Below, piece after piece: positions 7,701 to 12,608 of a stretch of 12,608 nucleotides of DNA. Both the position numbers and the translations under genes were made by a program. The notes under the pieces are model-generated. The model saw nothing but the letters and a program-made list of their open reading frames with translations. It had not been told where the DNA came from and made no database searches. Origin of the DNA: an uncultured delta proteobacterium (GTDB taxonomy: Bacteria; UBA10199; GCA-002796325; 1-14-0-20-49-13); the NCBI GenBank assembly GCA_903868375.1, contig CAIPVD010000215.1:1-12608 (forward strand). The letters are read 5' to 3'. Every line of letters begins with the position of its first letter. Positions within the stretch are counted from its first letter, which is position 1.

Positions 7701-9097
7701 ATAACTTCATAATCTCCGTGGCACATCTCCTTTACGAACTCAACCACATTGGCGGTTCCGTAGTGGCTGCGGAATTTTCCCGATTCATCGGCGCCTTTAT
7801 GCACCTTGCCCCAGTTGGCGTGAGCTTCGGCGGACATTGGGGAGCCGTCATTTCTTACCTCGACAAAGAGAAGCTTGTTCCCTTCGCCGCCGACCGAAGT
7901 TTTAATAACGATTTTTTTAGGCGTTACCCCTTTGCATTTGATGGCGTTAATAACGAGCTCTTGCACCGCTCGCTTGAAATATTCGAACTGGTCTGAATCG
8001 AACAGCCGGTCTTTAAGTTCCGGGGCGCGGTCTTCAACGACTATATTGATCCCCTTGATTTCGGCAATTACCCGTTGATGCTTTTGAATGTTCTCTATCG
8101 CATATGCAACGCTTGTGGAAGGTAGTAGGATAGACAAGTCGTCCTCTTTCCCTCGCATGGTCGATTTTAGCCAATCTTCCCTGAAGACTCTAAGGATTGT
8201 CGCCCGATTGTTAAGATCGTGCCTAAAACCGCGGAACTCTTTTGTTTCCTCTGTTTCCTTTCCGCAAAACTCTACACCGAACATTCCTCTCCATATGTTT
8301 TCGAACTCTGCGAAAAGTGGCATGACCATATCGGCGTAATATGTAACGGACGGTATTTTAAAATGCTGCAAGGCATCACGTGCTTCTGCAATATTTGTTT
8401 TGCCGGTTATCTCCCTGCATTGCTGAAATCTGAAGTCCCTATATTCCTTTAAGCGTTGGCGGTAATAATCCATTACAAGCGTCTTGACCCAGGCGGCAGC
8501 CTTTATTTCCAGCACTGGAAGGTTATCCCCCTTCCTTAATTTTGCCTTTTCGTACGTAAGAAGTATTTGCGTTAGTATCGCCTTTACGCTTTCAAATCCC
8601 GATTCGCTGTGCCTTACGTCTTTTCTGGGGATATCGACGGTCAGCTTTATCGCCGGAATAATTTCGCCATCTGTTTTTTTATGGAGAGTCTTATCGCTAA
8701 AACTTAATTTTATACCTTTGTGTCCTGGATGGCAAAACGTTCCACTTTCGCCTCTGCTAACGGCATTAAGGAATTCCATTAGCGATGATGTTGTGGTTGT
8801 CGGAGGCAGAACTCCAAGCGCCATTAATTTCGGCGTAGATGTTTTTTCCGCAGCGCTTCCATGATCGACGTAAGCGGCTTGCCATTGCACGCTTCCGCCT
8901 TGCGGTGAAAAAAAGCCAAGGCTGTTCGCAAGTGCAGTTGCATCGTCCAATCTTGAACCCGCCGCAATTCCATTTCCTATCGCTTCAAAAGCCGACTGTT
9001 GCTGAAATGGCGTAAACGTGCCTGGCGTTGCCGCCGAGAAGGGGGTTGCGATGCCTTGAAAAACCGGCAATGTTCCTATTGGGACAGTGTTGACCAT
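4760..9097 (-). CDS. Very large soluble histidine-kinase-like multidomain protein
   Basis: The 1445-residue protein shows no signal peptide or membrane segment. Residues 1-105 are rich in P, T, Q, S and A. A helical region (about 165-290) leads to FRHDLNNRATILRVF (291-305), which resembles the phospho-acceptor motif of Spo0B/AgrC-type kinases; H293 is the candidate site. A GHKL-type ATPase follows (about 372-482): N-box QELVINAIK (379-387; E380, N384), VRNDGSPM (414-421; D417) and HYGTANVVEFV (445-455), closing with GGTIIRFAIP. No receiver domain is seen. Residues 871-883 read HTHPKHPQPSKCD, which resembles the JAMM metal-site signature HxHP...S..D. About 500-820 and 900-1190 are unrecognised. 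The end (about 1200-1445) looks helical, and WLIPAIISPM is its only short hydrophobic run. A signalling kinase with extra catalytic or binding modules is inferred; the partner is unknown. The start is fixed by an in-frame TAA one codon upstream. Confidence 0.8.
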   Translation of the reverse strand: MVNTVPIGTLPVFQGIATPFSAATPGTFTPFQQQSAFEAIGNGIAAGSRLDDATALANSLGFFSPQGGSVQWQAAYVDHGSAAEKTSTPKLMALGVLPPTTTTSSLMEFLNAVSRGESGTFCHPGHKGIKLSFSDKTLHKKTDGEIIPAIKLTVDIPRKDVRHSESGFESVKAILTQILLTYEKAKLRKGDNLPVLEIKAAAWVKTLVMDYYRQRLKEYRDFRFQQCREITGKTNIAEARDALQHFKIPSVTYYADMVMPLFAEFENIWRGMFGVEFCGKETEETKEFRGFRHDLNNRATILRVFREDWLKSTMRGKEDDLSILLPSTSVAYAIENIQKHQRVIAEIKGINIVVEDRAPELKDRLFDSDQFEYFKRAVQELVINAIKCKGVTPKKIVIKTSVGGEGNKLLFVEVRNDGSPMSAEAHANWGKVHKGADESGKFRSHYGTANVVEFVKEMCHGDYEVISNFDVGGTIIRFAIPIESLDKRPGKSTPEKRASIGPFDEPQISARPVPVAVEILPAEKIDAAAAKIERWLGNYRGDHKEAAPILHALNVSLKALKDKRLSVELKSRMIACVIPDSGPIRFNNIYLFATLVAPIEVHKDRFFSADDAAILEEAVLQYPHKISAHKASMDLFVNTADARAQALGRTRPKRGFLRDTNEGKLIANIVGSLDRDTLDLYIEKRRNHDSVEFWGKLTPYLMILPTNLQTPAFEYALSDYPHFFPRMSAFISAYFLGRNFFEKKGKEHSGDLVDKFLIPYLLDMETPPDIDMIKWLVPFEMAKRSGRPISAKQIIEDETEQGTGVLLGAYKTEDQALMALHGDAARGRVGRFAEDRSCEYNVTASGSHYYLWKGQSTTVGGEGDPAKRSQHTHPKHPQPSKCDFMTTEVGSSVAVYAETDEKDKFTVTKRLNQNIAQYTELEYEGERLSSQKQGFLLFTADLSDNDTGYFIPQSEVESLTPFNRSKELEIPSAHPEGSDTLRVRMELRVDGDIKVVDLNNDAIIYIPAIFDSYRPLAVDGSTVMRGPMCASRPSKKKILVSKWGKLPQVAWVKPPHGPQIAKVIYEFDEDVPFHAIAANFLDGVQGGIADVVRKFGDDFLAQLIGAPGIRHKIEFVNKAERHLTIHQWIVEKNGRPLFELRTNPKNTIAVQAITYDAGGNRHIEEYSLRYDRSCGYGRRSDVPPPSHRPTFSLSLYDVGSADDAQKAYRRLLTLELSSEVDIAVLHQLLEAISEAKIAESVTLHDLKTRYTEYKMAVASAKGDKTVKSVQEALARLREEHVRIKTSVSPRGAAVTALQAGQKLNIFTSAAVVDQLGASAIQAAEKDIVENTPVSWLIPAIISPMSADVQRHLTSLYGSSRAQKEAAFTGHVAFYVQLFKRLTQISDLLGLSTAEGTEFASETVRASSSKLTLAEANPAIRLAMAKWIARRTGKNIDQKGLDNLFI

Positions 9098-9114
9098 ATA
9101 TTATTGGTAAAAGA

Positions 9115-9121
9115 CCCTCCT
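9115..9121 (-). promoter_or_regulatory. Unusually distant Shine-Dalgarno of the large kinase-like gene
   Basis: AGGAGGG on the minus strand is the only good ribosome binding sequence before the ATG at 9097, but 17 bases separate them, against the usual 5-9. An in-frame TAA one codon before the ATG excludes a longer protein, and no ATG, GTG or TTG lies at normal distance in that frame. Either the spacing is tolerated or folded out, or the motif is not used. Confidence 0.5.
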
Positions 9122-9141
9122 ATTTCCATATTCGACAGATA

Positions 9142-9168
9142 TCAAGAAAAGTTGCTAACTTTCTTTGA
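9142..9168. promoter_or_regulatory. 27-bp imperfect dyad, candidate operator between the kinase-like gene and acs
   Basis: The arms TCAAGAAAAGTT (9142-9153) and AACTTTCTTTGA (9157-9168) flank a central GCT. Ten of twelve positions pair, and the inner six are perfect (AAAGTT/AACTTT). It sits in the divergent intergenic region, about 45 bp upstream of the kinase-like ATG and about 115 bp upstream of the acs ATG. No T-run follows on either strand, which argues for a protein-binding site rather than a terminator. The regulator is unknown. Confidence 0.4.
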
Positions 9169-9218
9169 AGGGGCCGTTTAATCGGCGCTTGACAAAAAAT
9201 TAAGGCTGGCATACGGCT

Positions 9219-9247
9219 TTTACGGCCATTTAGATCCATTCTATATC
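9219..9247 (+). promoter_or_regulatory. Candidate acs promoter
   Basis: TTTACG (9219-9224) and TATATC (9242-9247) are 17 bases apart, each 4 of 6 to sigma-70 consensus. A start near 9254 would leave a leader of about 29 bases that includes the ribosome binding site. A perfect TTGACA lies further up at 9189-9194, but nothing better than 3 of 6 is found at -10 distance from it. The exact promoter is uncertain. Confidence 0.3.
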
Positions 9248-9282
9248 TAATAGCCACCAACCAACCTAAAGGAGGATTTGCT

Positions 9283-11262
9283 ATGTCAGGTCAAGCAACG
9301 ATCAAGTCTATGTCAGTCGAAAACCGCAAGTTCGATCCACCTGCGGAGCTCTCCAAACACGCATGGGTCAAGAGTCAGGCAGAGTATCAAAAGATGTACG
9401 ACCGTTCGATAAAGGATCCCGAAGGATTTTGGGGCGATATCGCCAAGGAATTCCATTGGTACAAGCCGTGGAACAAGGTCCGTTCATACGATTTTGACAA
9501 GAGCATAAATATAAAGTACTTCGAAGGCGGCAAGACGAACATAACCGTCAACTGCTTAGACCGGCACATTGAAAATGGAAAGGGCGACCGCATTGCGATA
9601 ATCTGTGAAGGCAACGACGTAGGTCAAGCGAAGAAGATAACATATAAGCAGCTCTATACGGAAGTTTGCAAGTTCGCCAACGTATTAAAATCGAAGGGCG
9701 TTAAGAAGGGCGACAGAGTTTCTCTTTATCTCCCGATGATAGTCGAACTTCCAATTGCAATGCTTGCATGCGCACGCATCGGTGCCGTCCACAGCATAGT
9801 GTTCGGCGGATTTTCTGCCGACGCTCTCCGCGACAGGATATTGGATTCCGGCTGCACATTCCTCGTAACATGCGACGACGCTTTCAGAGGAGCAAAGAAG
9901 ATACCGATGAAGACGACGGCAGATACCGCAATGACAGCCTGCGCAAATGCCGCGAAGCCTATCAAAACATGCATCGTTTATAAGCACGCGGATGGAAATG
10001 TCCCTATGACGGAAGGCCGTGACGTTTGGTGGCACGATGCAATGAAAGATGCGAGCGCTACATGCGAACCTGAACAGCTCGACGCAGAAGATCCGCTCTT
10101 TATCCTTTACACTTCCGGTTCGACTGGAAAGCCGAAGGGCGTGCTTCACACGACCGGCGGCTACATGGTCTTTGCCGCAACGACGTTCAAATATATATTC
10201 GACTATCACGACAGCGATGTCTTCTGGTGCACGGCCGACATAGGCTGGGTGACAGGACATACTTATATAGCTTATGGGCCGCTATTGAACGGCGCAACGG
10301 AAGTTATGTTCGAAGGCCTGCCGAACTATCCGAAGCCGGACCGTTTTTGGGATGTCTGCGAAAAGCACGGCGTAACGATATTCTACACTGCGCCAACCGC
10401 CATCCGTTCTTTGATGCGCGAAGGCGAACAGTGGCCAAAAGCTCACGATCTTTCCAAGCTGCGCATTCTAGGTAGCGTCGGTGAACCTATCAATCCGGAA
10501 GCCTGGATATGGTACTACGAAAATGTCGGCAACAAGAAATGCCCGATAGTCGATACCTGGTGGCAGACGGAAACTGGCGGCATACTTATCACCCCGCTTC
10601 CTGGCGCGATACCCACAAAGCCGGGCGCTGCAACCGTGCCGTTCTTTGGCGTTGTGCCAAAGATCGTGAACGAGCAGGGGAAAGAAGTAGGCGTGAACGA
10701 AGGCGGATATTTGGTCATAACTGAACCTTGGCCTGGAATAATGAGAACGGTCTATGGCCAGCACGAGCGCTTTAAAGAAACATATTTCACACGCTTTCCC
10801 GGGCTCTATTTCACCGGCGACGGCGCAAGGAAAGATGAAGATGGATTTTTCTGGCTGATGGGCCGCATCGACGACGTGCTGAACGTTAGCGGGCACCGCA
10901 TTGGAACCGCCGAAGTTGAATCGGCGCTTGTCTCTCACGCGAAGGTGGCGGAAGCCGCGGTCGTTGGCTTCCCGCACGAGATCAAGGGGCAGGGAATTTA
11001 TGCCTACGTAACGCTCAAAAGCGGAATTCCTCCAAGCGACGAGTTGAAGAAGGAACTTATCAATCATCTGCGCAAGGAGATAGGCCCTATCGCTACGCCA
11101 GATAAACTGCAATTTACCGATGCATTGCCAAAGACACGCTCTGGCAAGATCATGCGCCGCATTTTGCGCAAGATAGCCGAAGGAGAAGTTGAAAGCTTAG
11201 GTGACGTATCGACGCTCGCCGATCCGCACGTAGTAGACGTGCTCGTACAGCATAGGTTATAG
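9283..11262 (+). CDS. acs: Acetyl-CoA synthetase (AMP-forming)
   Basis: Acs activates acetate with ATP to acetyl-AMP and then transfers the acetyl group to CoA, feeding acetate into central metabolism in the cytoplasm. The 659 residues match the usual length of about 650. Landmarks in order are the N-terminal FHWYKPWNKV region (57-66), the phosphate-binding loop YTSGSTGKPKG (276-286), WWQTETGG (426-433; W427 restricts the pocket to short acyl groups), TGDGARKDEDGFFWLMGRIDD (split around 511-531, hinge Asp/Arg region), SGHRIGTAEVE (536-546), and PKTRSGKIMRR (616-626). In the last, K622 is the catalytic lysine that Pat-type acetyltransferases modify and sirtuin-type deacetylases restore in other bacteria. 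GGAGG at 9271-9275 lies seven bases before the ATG, a textbook start. The gene is divergent from the large kinase-like gene and is followed by a terminator, so it is probably transcribed alone. No neighbouring ack/pta or actP is seen. Confidence 0.97.
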   Translation: MSGQATIKSMSVENRKFDPPAELSKHAWVKSQAEYQKMYDRSIKDPEGFWGDIAKEFHWYKPWNKVRSYDFDKSINIKYFEGGKTNITVNCLDRHIENGKGDRIAIICEGNDVGQAKKITYKQLYTEVCKFANVLKSKGVKKGDRVSLYLPMIVELPIAMLACARIGAVHSIVFGGFSADALRDRILDSGCTFLVTCDDAFRGAKKIPMKTTADTAMTACANAAKPIKTCIVYKHADGNVPMTEGRDVWWHDAMKDASATCEPEQLDAEDPLFILYTSGSTGKPKGVLHTTGGYMVFAATTFKYIFDYHDSDVFWCTADIGWVTGHTYIAYGPLLNGATEVMFEGLPNYPKPDRFWDVCEKHGVTIFYTAPTAIRSLMREGEQWPKAHDLSKLRILGSVGEPINPEAWIWYYENVGNKKCPIVDTWWQTETGGILITPLPGAIPTKPGAATVPFFGVVPKIVNEQGKEVGVNEGGYLVITEPWPGIMRTVYGQHERFKETYFTRFPGLYFTGDGARKDEDGFFWLMGRIDDVLNVSGHRIGTAEVESALVSHAKVAEAAVVGFPHEIKGQGIYAYVTLKSGIPPSDELKKELINHLRKEIGPIATPDKLQFTDALPKTRSGKIMRRILRKIAEGEVESLGDVSTLADPHVVDVLVQHRL

Positions 11263-11275
11263 AAATATTATAAAC

Positions 11276-11312
11276 AAAAACCCCGGTTGGTTCTCTAAAG
11301 CCGGGGTTTTTT
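11276..11312 (+). terminator. Rho-independent terminator after acs
   Basis: CCCCGG (11281-11286) pairs with CCGGGG (11301-11306) around a 14-base loop and is followed by six T residues. A run of five A residues before the stem can pair with the T-run, so the element could also work weakly in reverse. It begins 14 bases after the acs stop and separates acs from the HEAT-like gene. Confidence 0.93.
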
Positions 11313-11322
11313 GTATCTTACC

Positions 11323-11328
11323 TTGACA
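11323..11328 (+). promoter_or_regulatory. Possible -35 element upstream of the HEAT-like gene
   Basis: A perfect TTGACA lies directly after the acs terminator, where a promoter for the next gene is expected. At 15-17 bases spacing only poor -10 candidates (GATTCT, ATTCTT, TTCTTG) are found, so sigma-70 use is not established. An extra factor or a different promoter may be involved. Confidence 0.25.
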
Positions 11329-11374
11329 TGTGTCGAATAATGTGATTCTTGGGGGGAGAAAAAAGGAGAACATT

Positions 11375-12608
11375 ATGTCAACATCAATAGCAGATAGGAT
11401 CCTTGGTATAATAGAGTCCAAGGGTAGCCTAGATAGGTTCAGCGATTGCAAGCCGGAAATAATCGATCTTCCCGAAGAACAGTGCGATAGGGTCGCACAT
11501 GCGGTGAATCCGCGAATTTCAGCCTTCAATAAACTTACAGAAGCAGGCGGAGTGATCACTCATGAGGATGAGTTGTGGATGAAAGAAGCCCGTGTTGATA
11601 GTGCGCTGATAGACACGTTGAAGGCAAAGGCCACCGAATCAAGGGCCAAGTGGCTGGTGAATACCTGCGACGTTAGTAAGTTAAGCGATGGGGGAAGAAG
11701 TAATCGACTTGAAGAACTTTATGATCTTGCAAAATCAGGCGCAAGGGGGACCGTATTGCCAGCCATCAGAGAAATTGCTTTCGGTGCTACTGACATATCG
11801 CTCTGTAAATCTGCGATCTACATGCTTGGAGAATTGAATGATCAGGAATCCATCGAGCCCTTAAGGAACGAAATTATTTCCCATGAGGCAATCTGCCCCG
11901 GAGGAACAGAGAGAGCGGCGGGAGCCCTTGCAAAGTTAGGCGATAAGGAATTGTTGCCGACGCTTCTTTATGCAGAAGGCGAGAGCTCTGACTTTAATGT
12001 CGTTCTTAATAAATATGATACTAGAGTCAACGATCCGGCCACGCTGGAAGGTCATATCGAACGGCTTCTCTTGAGCACCGACAAGAACCTTTCGAATCTC
12101 GGAGCCTCACTTCTTATGGCGAACGCAAAGTACCTTGGCGAAATAAGGACATATGGCCTGCTAAAGACCGCTATTGCTGCCGAGGCTGACGGTCGTTTTG
12201 CAGCAGATAAGAATTTCGCGTACCGTAGTTATATTTCTTGGACCGTTAGAAAACTGTCGAACACCAATCATCTTTATGATTTCTTGCAGTGGGCAATGAC
12301 GTCGAATGATGCTGACATAGGGCATGGGATGATGCGTGAGGCTGCGGACAGGGGATATGCGGATATGATCCCATATATTTTGTCTCTGAACATGAATAAT
12401 AGTCCGGCCGCATATAGTTTGGATGCTTCGATTATGGGCTTTGGAGATATGGCGGTAAGCTATTTTAAATCGGTGATCGAGACAAATAAAGACACGCCGA
12501 TGAAATATTATGCATTGAGAATTCTCCAGAAAATGAGAGGAGAAAAGGTCGATGAAGTGCTGGCGCTGGCCTCAAAAGATAAAGACAAAAATATTGCGAA
12601 ACAGATCG
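11375..12608 (+). CDS. HEAT-repeat-like protein, 3' end outside the window
   Basis: An open frame of 411 codons runs from ATG 11375 to the window end without a stop. AAGGAG at 11363-11368 is six bases before the ATG, a strong start. The protein is predicted soluble and largely helical, with no signal peptide. Helix pairs of the HEAT / PBS-lyase-like type can be seen: CKSAIYMLGELNDQESIEPL (144-163), RAAGALAKLGDKELLPTL (180-197), a less regular unit about 238-266, HGMMREAADRGYADMIPYIL (317-336), and YYALRILQKMRGEKVDEVLA (378-397). Such repeats build curved scaffolds for protein-protein contacts. No catalytic motif is seen in the visible part. A terminator separates it from acs, so it likely has its own promoter. 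The repeat class is moderately sure; the role is unknown. Confidence 0.8.
   Translation, partial: MSTSIADRILGIIESKGSLDRFSDCKPEIIDLPEEQCDRVAHAVNPRISAFNKLTEAGGVITHEDELWMKEARVDSALIDTLKAKATESRAKWLVNTCDVSKLSDGGRSNRLEELYDLAKSGARGTVLPAIREIAFGATDISLCKSAIYMLGELNDQESIEPLRNEIISHEAICPGGTERAAGALAKLGDKELLPTLLYAEGESSDFNVVLNKYDTRVNDPATLEGHIERLLLSTDKNLSNLGASLLMANAKYLGEIRTYGLLKTAIAAEADGRFAADKNFAYRSYISWTVRKLSNTNHLYDFLQWAMTSNDADIGHGMMREAADRGYADMIPYILSLNMNNSPAAYSLDASIMGFGDMAVSYFKSVIETNKDTPMKYYALRILQKMRGEKVDEVLALASKDKDKNIAKQI

Noticed and set aside
4760..9097. The 1445-residue protein as a secreted polymorphic toxin because of the JAMM-like motif
   Set aside because: It has no signal peptide, no RHS, hemagglutinin or PAAR-type region and no immunity gene next to it, and its kinase core argues for a cytoplasmic signalling role.
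9207..9225. Possible sigma-54 promoter before acs (TGGC... element)
   Set aside because: The GG is present, but the GC needed 12 bases later is TT, so the -24/-12 signature is not met.
9685..11112. Long minus-strand open frames of 191 and 214 codons opposite acs
   Set aside because: acs is full length and strongly conserved, while the antisense products are rich in Cys, His and Arg without motif or ribosome binding site.

Overview
The window is bacterial chromosomal DNA of intermediate G+C, densely coding on both strands, with no tRNA, rRNA, insertion sequence, CRISPR array or phage gene that I can see. Nothing in it fixes the lineage. The two cobalamin-type radical SAM proteins suggest a host with anaerobic or microaerobic metabolism. 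The large soluble multidomain signalling protein would fit a deltaproteobacterial-type or related environmental genome, but that is only an impression.

Left block (1-4710): four enzyme genes. On the plus strand, a D-2-hydroxyacid dehydrogenase-like gene (147-1031) overlaps a B12-binding-domain radical SAM gene (1013-2356). On the minus strand, a second B12-binding-domain radical SAM gene (3415-4710) precedes an aldolase of the 4-hydroxy-2-oxovalerate aldolase-like DRE-TIM family (2331-3377). The two pairs converge, and their 3' ends overlap by 26 bp. Together they look like a small pathway acting on a 2-oxo or 2-hydroxy acid or a lipid-like substrate. The substrate cannot be read from the sequence, and three of the four proteins show departures from their families' usual motifs.

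Middle block (4760-9097, minus strand): one 1445-residue protein with no visible membrane segment. It carries a histidine-kinase core near its N-terminal third (a HDLNN phospho-acceptor motif and a GHKL-type ATPase). Around residue 871 it has a JAMM/MPN-like metal-site motif (HTHP...S..D). Most of the rest is unrecognised.

Right block (9283-12608, plus strand): a full-length acetyl-CoA synthetase gene (acs) with a strong ribosome binding site and a Rho-independent terminator. It is followed by the 5' part (411 codons) of a HEAT-repeat-like protein that runs off the window.

The only non-coding stretches are short: 1-146, 3378-3414, 4711-4759, 9098-9282 and 11263-11374. The 185-bp divergent region between the large kinase-like gene and acs holds a 27-bp imperfect dyad that could be an operator. 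Two genes (the dehydrogenase and the minus-strand radical SAM gene) lack a Shine-Dalgarno sequence and have promoter-like boxes placed so that transcription would start at or within a few bases of the ATG.
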